A DNA stretch of 64,000 nucleotides from Bifidobacterium castoris (lineage in GTDB: Bacteria; Actinomycetota; Actinomycetes; Actinomycetales; Bifidobacteriaceae), in the NCBI RefSeq assembly GCF_003952025.1, contig NZ_QXGI01000003.1, forward strand, positions 124,001 through 188,000. The letters are read 5' to 3'. A program made the translations under genes and the position numbers. Shown one piece after another: positions 1 to 8,502 of the stretch. The first letter of the stretch is position 1, and the number at the start of each line of letters is the position of its first letter. The notes below the pieces were generated by a model, which ran no database searches, had not been told where the DNA came from, and saw only the letters and a program-made list of their open reading frames with translations.

Positions 1-1068
1 TCCTTCGGCTGCCACGAGAACTACCTCGTGCGCCGCGGCGTCGCACTCGGCCGGATCGAGACGCAGCTGCTACCGTTCCTGATCACCCGCCAGATCCTCA
101 CCGGCGCCGGCCGCTTCGACGGCGCCCGCTGGCACATCACGCAACGCGCCGCCTTCGTCGACGAGACCGTCTCGTCGGCGACGACGCGCTCGCGGCCGAT
201 GATCAACACGCGCGACGAGCCGCACGCCGACCCCGAATCCTTCCGCCGCCTGCACGTCATCATCGGCGACTCGAACCGCTCGCAGTGGGCGACGATGATG
301 AAGCTCGCGATGACGCACCTCGTGCTGTGCCTGATGGAATGGGGCGCCCGGCACGATCGGCGCACCGGACTCGAATCGATCGCGCTCGCCGACCCGGTCG
401 AGGCGAACCTCGCCGTCGACGCCGACGGCGCCGACGCGCCGCTGCGGCTCGCCGACGGCACGGCGACGAGCGCGCTCGCGCTGCAGCGGCGCGTGCTCGA
501 CGCGGTGCTGCGCTTCGTCGACGCGCGGCGTGAGCGGGTCGCCGCATCCTTCGACGGCGACCCGCTCACGACGCTCGACGACGTGCTCGGCGACTGGGAA
601 CGCGGCCTCGCCGCGCTCGCCGACCACGACGAGGCCGCGCTCGCCGACCGCGCCGACTGGTCGTGCAAGCGCCGATTCGCGGCCCGGCTCGCCGGCCGCG
701 GCGCCGTCGACCCGATGCGTCTCGCGCAGCTCGACCTCGACTACCACGACATCGCCAACGGCGCATTGTTCGCGTCGCTCTCGCGGCACGGCATGATGCG
801 CGCGCTGTGCGACGACGCGCAGATCGGGCATGCCATGACGACGCCGCCGGCGGGTACGCGCGCCGTGCTGCGCGGCGCCTTCGTCGCGCGCGCCGAGGCC
901 GCGCCGGTGACGTGGTCCTGCGACTGGACGCAGCTGAGGCTCACGGATCCGGTGAAGGACGAGGTCATGCTCCTCGACCCCTTCGACGCCGTCAGCGACG
1001 CGCGGTATGCGCGGCTGCTCGCGTTGATCGACGAGGCCCGGCGCACTGGCGCCGACGCGGCCGTATGA
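1..1068 (+). CDS. pafA: Pup-protein ligase PafA (5' end outside window)
   Basis: The reading frame is open from the first base and lacks roughly the first quarter of the protein; 355 residues are visible. PafA couples the C-terminal glutamate of the small modifier Pup to lysines of target proteins, using ATP. The visible part opens with GCHENYLV, part of the glutamine-synthetase-like fold shared by PafA and Dop. The motif SSATTRSRP (visible residues 58-66), followed by INTRDEPHAD and RRLHVIIGDSN, matches PafA; Dop differs at the first of these positions. The C-terminal block around LAQLDLDYHDI and the closing DPF..V motif also follow PafA. In bifidobacteria pafA usually closes an arc-dop-pup-pafA cluster, which would lie upstream of this window. 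Known context: bifidobacteria are reported to carry the Pup system without 20S proteasome genes. Confidence 0.9.
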   Translation, partial: SFGCHENYLVRRGVALGRIETQLLPFLITRQILTGAGRFDGARWHITQRAAFVDETVSSATTRSRPMINTRDEPHADPESFRRLHVIIGDSNRSQWATMMKLAMTHLVLCLMEWGARHDRRTGLESIALADPVEANLAVDADGADAPLRLADGTATSALALQRRVLDAVLRFVDARRERVAASFDGDPLTTLDDVLGDWERGLAALADHDEAALADRADWSCKRRFAARLAGRGAVDPMRLAQLDLDYHDIANGALFASLSRHGMMRALCDDAQIGHAMTTPPAGTRAVLRGAFVARAEAAPVTWSCDWTQLRLTDPVKDEVMLLDPFDAVSDARYARLLALIDEARRTGADAAV

Positions 1069-1104
1069 GCGTGCACGGCGATCGCCGATAGGCGCGCGGA
1101 TACG

Positions 1105-1140
1105 ATGAGGCCCCCGACCAGCGCTGGTCGGGGGCCTCAT
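1105..1140. terminator. Bidirectional terminator hairpin between pafA and hup
   Basis: A perfect 36-bp palindrome (two 18-bp arms, no spacer) lies between the convergent ends of pafA and hup. It can fold on either strand, so it probably ends both transcripts. Confidence 0.8.
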
Positions 1141-1169
1141 CGGTTGATGCCTTCAGCAGATTCAGCCGA

Positions 1170-1451
1170 TCACTCGGTGACGGCCTTCTTCAGCAGGGAG
1201 CCGGCCGAGATGCGCACGCCGTAGGTCGCCGGGATCTCGATGGTCTCGCCGGTGCGGGGGTTGCGGCCGGTGCGGGCGGCGCGCTTGACGCGCTCGGCGG
1301 AGAACAGACCGGTCAGCTTCAGGCCTTCGCCGGACTTCATGGCCTCGACGAACACATCCTGGAATGCGTTGACGGCGGCCTCAGCCTGAGCCTTGGTCAG
1401 GTGGGACTTCTGAGCGATCTTGGTGACGAGATCAGACTTGTTGTATGCCAT
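1170..1451 (-). CDS. hup: HU-family nucleoid DNA-binding protein
   Basis: A 93-residue protein with the length and sequence of bacterial HU: an N-terminal helical dimerisation part starting MAYNKSDLV, then the beta-arm region with RTGRNPRTGE (about residues 60-69), which inserts into the DNA minor groove, and a basic C-terminus. HU bends DNA non-specifically, compacts the nucleoid and assists replication and recombination. This is the short bacterial form; it has no lysine/alanine-rich tail of the kind found in mycobacterial HU. An AGAAGGA Shine-Dalgarno sits about 9 nt before the ATG. The gene stands alone and converges on pafA across a strong hairpin. Confidence 0.95.
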   Translation of the reverse strand: MAYNKSDLVTKIAQKSHLTKAQAEAAVNAFQDVFVEAMKSGEGLKLTGLFSAERVKRAARTGRNPRTGETIEIPATYGVRISAGSLLKKAVTE

Positions 1452-1613
1452 GTGAGCATCCTTCTTGGTTCAGGGGTTGAGCCCATTGCACGTCTCAACC
1501 ACATGTTCAGTAATGAATCTTAGCGCATAAATGTGGCGAAAGCGGCGTTTCGCAAGGGTTTCGGGAACTTTTTTCGCGTTCGGCGCCCTGCGGGGCACCG
1601 TCGGGGCGCGAAA

Positions 1614-4085
1614 TCAGATCATATTGTGCTTGTCGAGCCATTTCATTGCGAGCGCGCCGATCGGGATGCGCAGCCAGTAGAAGCCGAGGCGGTAGACGAG
1701 CGTCGCCGAGATCGCGATCGTCGACGGCACGCCCACGGCCGTGAACGCTACCGACAGCGCGGCCTCGACGGCGCCGAGGCCGCCCGGCGTCGGCACGGCG
1801 GAGCCGAGTGTGTTCGCGAGCAGGAAGAGGAAGGTCGTCTCGATCGGGTTCGTCGAGTATCCGAAGGCCTCGAGGGCCGCCCAGAAGCCGAAGCCGGTGG
1901 CCACGTTGAGCAGCAGGCCGCCGGCGGCGCTCACGATGAGCTTCGTCGGCTGCGTCAGCGTCTCGAGCAGGCTGCGCGCATACGATTTGACGAGCGGCAG
2001 GTACTTGTCCGTCACCTTCTTGCGCACCGGCGGGATCGCCATCGCGACCGACACGATGAGCGCGACGGCGGCGATGACCATGATCAATGTGTTCGTCGGC
2101 ACCATGCTCGACAACGAGTTGCGGCCGGTGAAGATACCGATGGCGATGAGCAGCAGCACGGTGACGGCGGCCTGCACGGCCCAGACGGCGCTCATGATCG
2201 CCGTGGCGACGGTGTTGCGGTAGCCGCTCTTGCGCAGGAACTGCAGGTTGACGAAGGCCGGGCCGATGCCGGCGGGCATAGAGACGGCGGTGAAGCCGGC
2301 GGCCATCTGCGAGAACAGGATGCCGAGCGGATGCCTGCGGTCGGGGTCGATGAAGCCGCCCAGCGAGACGGCCGAGCCGACCCAGGCGAGGAAGCTGAAC
2401 AGCAGCACGACGAGCGCCATCCAGATGTTCGCGTCGCGCGCCGCCTTGATCATCTCGCTCGGGTTCATCTGCGTGATGACGACGACGACGGCGACGACGA
2501 GCAGCGCGAGAGCGAAGAACGAGCGCGCGCTGAATCGCGAGAGCGTCACCTGCTCGAGTGATTCGGAGACCTCCTCGGGCGCGAGCGTGCCCATGGACTT
2601 GCGCAGGTCCTCTAGCAGCGTCTTGCTCCATCCGTCGAGCGTGCGCGTGGAGGCGGGCACGGCGGCCTTCTGCACGAAGGGGATCAGGTTGACGAGCGTT
2701 TCGTCTCCCCAGACGCGGCGCGCGATGCGGATCGTGCGGTCGATGCCGGCGAGCGCCGCGCACAGCGCGAGCAGCTGCACCTTGTCGAGCGAGACGTTGG
2801 CCGGCGAGCTCGCGTCGTCGCCGTTCTGCCATCCGGCGATGACCGGCGCGCCGTGCGCGGTGCGGGCGAGGACGTCGGTCGTGATGCGCCGGTGCGTGTA
2901 GCCGCGCCGGTGCGCGCGCTGCAGGTAGGTCATGTATCCGGCGATCGCCTTGTCGTCGAGATGGTCGACGTCGGCGGGGCGCAGCGCCGAGTCGCGGTCG
3001 AGCACGAGGATCGACGACTCGCCCGAGTCGACGACGCCGTAGGGGCGCATCGAGGCGAGGCCGAGGTTGCGCAGGCCGAGCAGCATCGCGAAATGATGGT
3101 GCGTCGCGCTGACGGCGGAACGGTCGTGGCGCACGGCGACACCGCTCAGCCGGATGAGCTGCCACAGCTGGTTGAGGTAGCCGGTCACGTGCAGCTGGTT
3201 GTCGAGGACGGAGACGACGTAGCGCGCGCCGTCCTTCGTGCGGCACGAGTAGATGCGCGAGTTCTCGACGAGGTCGTCCTTGAGCGAGGTGTGCAGGATG
3301 CCGTCGTGCGCGCCGTCGGCGTCGCGCAGCCGCAGCTCGGCCGGGTCGAGGCCGATCTGCCGGAGCGCCGAGACGACGTGGACGCCCCAGGCACCCGAGT
3401 TCGGCGTGCCGATGGCGAAACGGATGACGAGTCCGACGACGCGGCCGACACAGATCGAGACGATGACGCCGGGGACGGAGTCCCACGAGCTGACGATGAG
3501 CAGCAGCGCGCCGACGAGCAGCACGTTCCAGCCCCATTTGACGGTCGAATGCATGCGCCGCGGACCCGCCACCGTCAGGAAGGCGCCGATCGCCGCATAG
3601 AAGTCCGGCAGCAGCGACGGGCCGCTGTGCGTGCCGGTCGACAGCAGCGAGTTGACGAGGATCGCCGAACCCTGCGAGGACAGCAGATAGGAGACGCCCC
3701 AGACGGCGCCGAAGCCGAGTATGAGCGCGCCGACCGCGCATGCCGAGCGCAGCCAGTCGCGGTTGATGACGAGCTGGATGAGCACGCTGACGACGGTGAA
3801 CACGACGATGAGCTGCTGCAGGAACGACGCCGGAACGTCGAGCAGCCATTCGAGGGCGCGCGCGGCCGTGTGCGCGTCGCTCTCGACGCCCTGCGTGATG
3901 CCGCGCAGGTAGACGGCGAACACGATGATGAGCACGCCTGCAATGAGCGCGGCGGCCGCATGGAGCAGATCGGAGAAGACATGCGCGCGCTGCGGTTCGT
4001 TGTCCGCGATGACGACGTCGGCGACCTGCGGCCCGTCGTCGGCGTGCGGCCGGCTCGTCGGCGTTTCCTGTTCAGATGCTTGCAT
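1614..4085 (-). CDS. MprF/UPF0104-like membrane protein with kinase-like central domain
   Basis: About 823 residues in three parts. The first roughly 200 residues hold several hydrophobic segments. The middle, about residues 220-480, is soluble and resembles a degenerate protein-kinase fold, with a HRRGYTHRRITTDVL stretch where a catalytic loop would be, but without a clear HRD or DFG. The last 300 residues form the multi-spanning domain of the LPG_synthase_TM/UPF0104 family, which in MprF flips lysyl-phosphatidylglycerol across the membrane. No aminoacyl-transferase domain is present, so it cannot be a complete MprF; a lipid flippase or glycolipid/polyprenyl transport role is inference. The start at 4085 is preferred because AAAGGA lies 6 nt upstream; an in-frame start at 4130 would add 15 residues. 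Confidence 0.7.
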   Translation of the reverse strand: MQASEQETPTSRPHADDGPQVADVVIADNEPQRAHVFSDLLHAAAALIAGVLIIVFAVYLRGITQGVESDAHTAARALEWLLDVPASFLQQLIVVFTVVSVLIQLVINRDWLRSACAVGALILGFGAVWGVSYLLSSQGSAILVNSLLSTGTHSGPSLLPDFYAAIGAFLTVAGPRRMHSTVKWGWNVLLVGALLLIVSSWDSVPGVIVSICVGRVVGLVIRFAIGTPNSGAWGVHVVSALRQIGLDPAELRLRDADGAHDGILHTSLKDDLVENSRIYSCRTKDGARYVVSVLDNQLHVTGYLNQLWQLIRLSGVAVRHDRSAVSATHHHFAMLLGLRNLGLASMRPYGVVDSGESSILVLDRDSALRPADVDHLDDKAIAGYMTYLQRAHRRGYTHRRITTDVLARTAHGAPVIAGWQNGDDASSPANVSLDKVQLLALCAALAGIDRTIRIARRVWGDETLVNLIPFVQKAAVPASTRTLDGWSKTLLEDLRKSMGTLAPEEVSESLEQVTLSRFSARSFFALALLVVAVVVVITQMNPSEMIKAARDANIWMALVVLLFSFLAWVGSAVSLGGFIDPDRRHPLGILFSQMAAGFTAVSMPAGIGPAFVNLQFLRKSGYRNTVATAIMSAVWAVQAAVTVLLLIAIGIFTGRNSLSSMVPTNTLIMVIAAVALIVSVAMAIPPVRKKVTDKYLPLVKSYARSLLETLTQPTKLIVSAAGGLLLNVATGFGFWAALEAFGYSTNPIETTFLFLLANTLGSAVPTPGGLGAVEAALSVAFTAVGVPSTIAISATLVYRLGFYWLRIPIGALAMKWLDKHNMI

Positions 4086-4228
4086 CGGCGTCCTTTTCCC
4101 ATGGGTGGCGGCGGGCGTCGTCCCCGCCATGTCGTGCCGTCTTCGAACCTTACCATTCTAGGGGAGCGGCTGCCAAAAAAGGCGCCGGCGGCGCAGGGGA
4201 CGGCCGCGCCTGCACGCCGCCCGCGCAA

Positions 4229-4290
4229 AGGCCGCCGCCCGGTCGCCGTCGGACCCTTTGGAGGATCGGACGGCGACCGGGCGGCGGCCT
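4229..4290 (-). terminator. purB terminator hairpin
   Basis: Two perfectly complementary 22-bp GC-rich arms (4229-4250 and 4269-4290) enclose an 18-nt loop, directly downstream of the purB stop and before the next minus-strand gene. Confidence 0.75.
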
Positions 4291-4307
4291 GCAGGGGTTT
4301 CGACGCG

Positions 4308-5750
4308 TCAGCGGTCGTGGGAGACGAGCTTCGCGGCGTCGCCGACATAGGTCGCCGGCGTCAGCGCCTTGAGGCGTGCGGCCGTCGCCTCGTCGAAGGC
4401 GAGCGAGTCGATGAACGCCTCGACGTCGCGCTGGCCGATCTCATGGCCGCGCATCAGCTCCTTGACCTTCTCGTAGGGCTTGTCCATGCCGGGCAGCCCC
4501 GCGAGTTCGCAGGCGCGCATCGCCGTCTGGATCGGCTCGCCGAGCACCTCCCAGTTCTCGTCGAGCTCGCGCGCGATGACGGCCTCGTTCGGATGGATCG
4601 ACTTGAGGCCGCCGAGCAGGTTGTTCAGGGCGAGCACCGAATAGCCGATCGCCGAGCCGATGTTGCGCTGCGTCGTCGAATCGGTCAGGTCGCGCTGCCA
4701 GCGCGATTCGACGAGCGTCGCCGCGAGCGTGTCCAGCAGCGAGCACGAGATCTCGAAGTTCGCTTCGGCGTTCTCGAAGCGGATCGGGTTGACCTTGTGC
4801 GGCATCGTCGACGATCCGGTCGCGCCCTTGACCGGAACCTGCGCGAACACGCCGCGCGAGATGTACATCCACACGTCGACGCACAGGTTGTGCATGATGC
4901 GGTTCGCGTGGCTCATCGTGCCGTAGAGCTCCGCCTGCCAGTCGTGCGATTCGATCTGCGTCGTCAGCGGGTTCCACGTCAGGCCCATGCGGTCCTCGAC
5001 GAAGACGCGCGACACGTCGATCCAGTCGACGTCCGGGACGGCGGCCAGATGGGCGCCGAAGGTGCCGGTCGCGCCGTTGATCTTGCCGAGGTACTGCTGC
5101 GCGCGCACATGGCCGATCTGGCGGTTCAGGCGGTAGACGTAGACGGCGAGCTCCTTGCCGAGCGTCGTCGGCGTGGCCGGCTGGCCGTGCGTCAGCGACA
5201 GCAGCGGCAGGTCCCGGAAACGCTCCGCCTGCTCGGCGAGCAGGTCGACGATCGCGTCGGCGCCCGGCAGCCAGACATGTTCGACGGCGTTCTTGACGCA
5301 GCGCGCCGTCGACAGGTTGTTGATGTCCTCGGAGGTGCAGGCGAAGTGCACGAGCGTCTTGAGGCCGGTCAGCTGCGTGGGCCGGCCGAGCACGTCCGCG
5401 GCCTTGTCGAGCTGGTCGTCGATGTAGTATTCGACTGCCTTGACGTCATGATGGGTGACGGCCTCGTGCGCCGCATGGCTCCTGATGCCCTCGGCGCCGA
5501 ACTCCTCCGGGATCGCGCGCAGGAACGCCTGCTCCTGCTCGGTCAGCGGCTCGACGCCGGGGACGATCGGCTTCCAGCCGTTGCCGGCGTAGCCGTTGGC
5601 GAGCATGATCATCCATTCGACCTCGACGCGCATGCGCTCGCGGTTGAGTGCCGGCTCGCTGAGGTATTCGACGAGTTCGGCGGTCTGGGCATGGTAACGG
5701 CCATCGAGCGGCGTGAGCGCGATGGCTGGGGTGATGTCGGTGAGCTTCAT
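4308..5750 (-). CDS. purB: Adenylosuccinate lyase
   Basis: Adenylosuccinate lyase acts twice in purine synthesis: it releases fumarate from SAICAR to give AICAR, and from adenylosuccinate to give AMP. The protein has 480 residues, typical of the long PurB form. The fumarase/aspartase superfamily signature SSTMPHKVNP is at about residues 313-322, with the substrate-binding segments TSED (about 139) and THGQPATPT (about 187). ATG 5750 is chosen; it directly follows AGGAGC, an unusually close spacing. An in-frame GTG at 5759 overlaps that ribosome-binding site and is less likely. No other purine genes are nearby, and a strong hairpin follows the gene. Confidence 0.95.
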   Translation of the reverse strand: MKLTDITPAIALTPLDGRYHAQTAELVEYLSEPALNRERMRVEVEWMIMLANGYAGNGWKPIVPGVEPLTEQEQAFLRAIPEEFGAEGIRSHAAHEAVTHHDVKAVEYYIDDQLDKAADVLGRPTQLTGLKTLVHFACTSEDINNLSTARCVKNAVEHVWLPGADAIVDLLAEQAERFRDLPLLSLTHGQPATPTTLGKELAVYVYRLNRQIGHVRAQQYLGKINGATGTFGAHLAAVPDVDWIDVSRVFVEDRMGLTWNPLTTQIESHDWQAELYGTMSHANRIMHNLCVDVWMYISRGVFAQVPVKGATGSSTMPHKVNPIRFENAEANFEISCSLLDTLAATLVESRWQRDLTDSTTQRNIGSAIGYSVLALNNLLGGLKSIHPNEAVIARELDENWEVLGEPIQTAMRACELAGLPGMDKPYEKVKELMRGHEIGQRDVEAFIDSLAFDEATAARLKALTPATYVGDAAKLVSHDR

Positions 5751-5826
5751 GCTCCTCACTCTACGCAGGACCGTGAACGCGGGGGCGTCCCCGTCCCATC
5801 CATGAGACGGGGACGCCCGCCGGCCG

Positions 5827-7335
5827 TCACTCGTCCGCGTCGTCGCCGAGGCGGCCCCGCCAGTACGTTGTGCCTTGGTAGTCGCCCCCGATCGTTGAGC
5901 GCAGATGCGCGTCGTGCCGTTCGAGCGCCGGCGAGCCGAGCTGCGCGGCGCTCGCGTACGCGGCCTCGTGGAATGCGAGGTCGTGCGTCAGGCGCAGCGG
6001 CCCGTCATCGATGTCGACCGGGCTCGAGACGAGCGGCCGGTCGTCGCCGGCGTCGGCGAGCCGGCCTCGCACCGTGAGCCAACGGTCGCGCTCCGGGTTC
6101 GCGGCCCCGTCGAGCGCGGCGACGAGCTCGTCCTCCATCTCGATGCTCGTCACCCACACGTCCTCGCCGATCGGGTGGTTCGCGATCGGCGAGCCGGCGG
6201 TCACGATGTGCTCGACGCGGAACTCGCCGACGTAGTCGCTCGCGAGCGTCGCCGCGACGATGCCGCCCTGTGAATGCCCGACGAGCGCGACCGGCTCATC
6301 GGCGCCGACGCCGGCGCGCCTCATCGCCTCGGCGACGAAGCGCGCGCTGTCCGCACGCGCCCGCCGCGCCGCGTCGTCGCCCATGAGCTCGACGTTCTGC
6401 TCCCATCCGAACGGCGAGTCCGGCTGGCCGTCGGTGCCGGGGATCGTAACGAGCCATGCGTTCGTGCCGTCCGCGCGCGCATAGCGTGAGATCGCGATCG
6501 TCGCATACGACAGCCCGGTGCGCCCGCCGTCGCCGTTCGCGGCGCCGAGCCGGCGCAGGTCGTGCAGCGCCGCGGCCGTGCCGTCGACGTAGCCCACCGG
6601 CCGTTCGGAGGCGACCGGCGTGGTCTGCGTCACGACGAGGCGGTCGCCCTGCGCGCGGTCGTTGAGCGGCGCGCTCACGGCCGCGATCCGTCCGGCCGCC
6701 GCGGCGACGTGCCTTCCGTCGCCGCCGAGCGCTCCGACGCCCATCAGGCCGGGCAGGCCCGCCATGCCGGACAGATGCGCGCCGATGCCGGCCATCAGCC
6801 CCTCCTGCATCCAGGATGTGGCCCGCGACGCATGGGCGATGCCGAAGGACCCTTCGACGGCGTAGCCGTACGCCGCGCCGCACAGGCCGACCGAGGCGCC
6901 GATGGCCGTCATCGCCAGCGGATTGAGCGTCGTCAGCAGCTGCACGGCCTTCGACGTCAGTCCGCGGCTGTCCGATTCGGCCGCGCTGTACAGGCCGTGG
7001 GCGCGCGCGACGAGATCGGCGAGACGTCCGCATTCATCGCCGACGCGACGCAGCATCGCGCCGATGTCGTTGCAGGCGTCGACGGCGCGTGCGATGCGGT
7101 GCGACGCCGTCGCCGACGCCCCCGCCGCGCCGCCCGCCGTCTCGATGGCGGGCAGGCGCGCGAGCATGTCCATCTGTCGCGTCGACAGCGCGAAGGCCGT
7201 GCCCGTCCAGGCGTCGGCGCAGGCCGTGAGCGCCCGCTGCGTCGCCTCGAGCCGCGCCCAGGCCTCGAGATACCCGCCGTCGTCGGCGACGCCGTAGGAG
7301 CCGCCGTGCACCGAGGAGGTCACCAGTCTGGTCAT
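5827..7335 (-). CDS. Lipase-like alpha/beta hydrolase with N-terminal helical (WXG/LXG-like) region
   Basis: A 502-residue protein. The first 150 residues are mostly alpha-helical and alanine-rich, without a signal peptide. A glycine/alanine-rich hydrophobic middle (about residues 115-190) could touch membranes. The C-terminal half is an alpha/beta hydrolase with nucleophile elbow VGHSQGG (Ser355) and candidate acid and base residues in the last 120 residues (histidines near 474 and 477). The ATG overlaps the stop of the preceding WXG-like gene by 4 bp (ATGA), so the two are probably translationally coupled. A small WXG protein paired with a helical-N-terminus enzyme recalls type VII secretion substrates and their partners; export is inference, because no EccC/EssC gene is in this window. 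It could equally be a cytosolic esterase. Confidence 0.6.
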   Translation of the reverse strand: MTRLVTSSVHGGSYGVADDGGYLEAWARLEATQRALTACADAWTGTAFALSTRQMDMLARLPAIETAGGAAGASATASHRIARAVDACNDIGAMLRRVGDECGRLADLVARAHGLYSAAESDSRGLTSKAVQLLTTLNPLAMTAIGASVGLCGAAYGYAVEGSFGIAHASRATSWMQEGLMAGIGAHLSGMAGLPGLMGVGALGGDGRHVAAAAGRIAAVSAPLNDRAQGDRLVVTQTTPVASERPVGYVDGTAAALHDLRRLGAANGDGGRTGLSYATIAISRYARADGTNAWLVTIPGTDGQPDSPFGWEQNVELMGDDAARRARADSARFVAEAMRRAGVGADEPVALVGHSQGGIVAATLASDYVGEFRVEHIVTAGSPIANHPIGEDVWVTSIEMEDELVAALDGAANPERDRWLTVRGRLADAGDDRPLVSSPVDIDDGPLRLTHDLAFHEAAYASAAQLGSPALERHDAHLRSTIGGDYQGTTYWRGRLGDDADE

Positions 7336-7703
7336 CGCGCGCCTCCCGTCCCCAGCAGCATCGCCGGCGCGAGCTCGGCCTGCGCGCGTACGATGCGCGC
7401 CTGCGTCGAGACCGAGCGGATGCGCTCGCGGTAGAGTTCGCAGGCCGTGCCGTGCCATCCGTCGATCGCACAGGCGCCGAGCGAGGCGATGGCCCCGTCG
7501 ATCGTCGACGCGCATTCGCGCGCCATCCGCTGCATGATCAGGTGGCAGTCGGCCATGGCGGCCTCGAGCGTCGCCATGGGGTCGTTGCCGCGCAACAGGG
7601 GTTCCGGGGTCGTGGGCGGCATGAGCGTCGGCGCGCCGTCCAGCGTTCGTATCGGCCGGCGCCCGTGGAGGGGGCCGGCCGTCCGCATCGTGTCTTGTGT
7701 CAT
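7332..7703 (-). CDS. Small WXG-motif protein upstream of the lipase-like gene
   Basis: A 123-residue protein, proline/arginine-rich for the first 40 residues, then predicted helical. It carries a W-H-G tripeptide at residues 83-85 between two helical stretches, as in ESAT-6/WXG100 helical hairpins. It is longer than the usual 100 residues because of the N-terminal extension. ATG 7703 is preferred because GGAGG lies 7 nt before it; ATG 7709 is only one base past GGAGG. It overlaps the following lipase-like gene by 4 bp. A probable role is partner or chaperone of that protein. The family assignment rests on the motif and size only. Confidence 0.5.
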   Translation of the reverse strand: MTQDTMRTAGPLHGRRPIRTLDGAPTLMPPTTPEPLLRGNDPMATLEAAMADCHLIMQRMARECASTIDGAIASLGACAIDGWHGTACELYRERIRSVSTQARIVRAQAELAPAMLLGTGGAR

Positions 7704-7789
7704 GTCCATGCCTCCATTGGACGCCGACCTATACGGACGTGTCCAGCCGTGCCGTCCATGGTGACCGGAAGGCCGGCTCGGCCCCGGAA

Positions 7790-7872
7790 TGTGGACGACA
7801 CGGCGTGTGGATAACAGCCGCGTGCATCCACACCGCATGTGGACGGGGCCCGTCGCGTCCACGGCATGTGGA
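7790..7872. promoter_or_regulatory. Cluster of five TGTGGA words upstream of the WXG/lipase unit
   Basis: TGTGGA occurs at 7790, 7806, 7838 and 7867 on the plus strand and inverted at 7827. The copy at 7806 extends to TGTGGATAA, the complement of a consensus DnaA box. The cluster lies upstream of the WXG/lipase pair, whose possible -10 is TATAGG at 7733-7728. Whether a protein binds here is unknown. Confidence 0.35.
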
Positions 7873-7886
7873 TGAGACGGGCCCCG
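7844..7886 (-). terminator. Terminator hairpin of the moxR-VWA operon
   Basis: Arms CGGGGCCCGTC (7844-7854) and GACGGGCCCCG (7876-7886) are complementary, and inner GTCCAC/GTGGAT bases extend the stem. It lies about 30 nt past the stop of the last operon gene on the minus strand. Confidence 0.6.
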
Positions 7887-7917
7887 GGGGATGGATGCAT
7901 CGGCGTGGGGGAGCGGC

Positions 7918-8502
7918 TCACCAGGGTTTGGCGTCGCGATCGCCGGCCGTGCCTCCCTGCTGTGTGCGCGTGCCGTCCTGCGCCGGGTCGGATTGGTCGC
8001 TTTCGGTCGGCTCGTTGTTCTTGAGCAGCTCCTCGAGCTTGCGCCGTTCCTGCTCGTCGAGCGCCGGATCGGCGCCGCCCCCGGCGTTCTGCGTCGACGT
8101 GCCGCCGGAATCCTGCGGCTGCTTGTCGCGCTCCTCCTGCGCGATGCGTTCCTCGAGCCGCCCCGTCAGCGCCTTGGAGACCTCGGCGTTCGCCTCGACG
8201 GACGAGGCGAGCTGCGGCAGCAGCGTCGCCTTCGCGGCCATGAGCGCGTCGTAGCGTGCGTCGGTCTGCCGCTGCTGCGTCAGCAGCCGCTTGAGGTCGG
8301 CGTCAGATTTGGACGCCTCGTCGATCGTGCGCGTCAGCGTCGCCGTGGCGTCGGCGTTCTCATCGGCGGCGTGGATGTTCCACAGCGACCAGACGGCTGT
8401 GGCCACGGCCACGGCGGCGACGACGAGCAGGACGATGCGGGCGGCGAGCGGGAGACGCCGCGTCCGCGCCGTGCGCGGTGCCTCGGATGGTGCGTCGGTC
8501 AT
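7918..8502 (-). CDS. Membrane-anchored coiled-coil protein, last gene of the moxR-VWA operon
   Basis: A 194-residue protein with a short basic cytoplasmic N-terminus, one transmembrane segment at about residues 20-42, an alpha-helical coiled-coil-like region from about 50 to 130, and a hydrophilic tail rich in Gln, Asp, Glu and Gly. No known domain is recognised. Its ATG overlaps the stop of the upstream VWA gene (ATGA), as at most junctions of this operon. It occupies the place that TPR-containing BatC-type proteins hold in other MoxR/Bat operons, but no TPR repeats are visible. A structural role in a membrane VWA complex is inference. Confidence 0.7.
   Translation of the reverse strand: MTDAPSEAPRTARTRRLPLAARIVLLVVAAVAVATAVWSLWNIHAADENADATATLTRTIDEASKSDADLKRLLTQQRQTDARYDALMAAKATLLPQLASSVEANAEVSKALTGRLEERIAQEERDKQPQDSGGTSTQNAGGGADPALDEQERRKLEELLKNNEPTESDQSDPAQDGTRTQQGGTAGDRDAKPW

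Noticed and set aside
1-1068. Dop (deamidase of Pup) instead of PafA
   Set aside because: The SSATTRSRP segment and the C-terminal block follow PafA; Dop differs at these positions.
2853-6077. A 1074-codon open frame on the plus strand opposite purB and the flippase gene
   Set aside because: It is rich in Arg, Ala and Val without any domain, and the opposite strand carries conserved PurB and UPF0104-type protein. High third-position GC keeps the antisense frame open.
7790-7872. Replication origin
   Set aside because: Only one full DnaA box, no AT-rich unwinding element and no dnaA, dnaN or rpmH neighbours.
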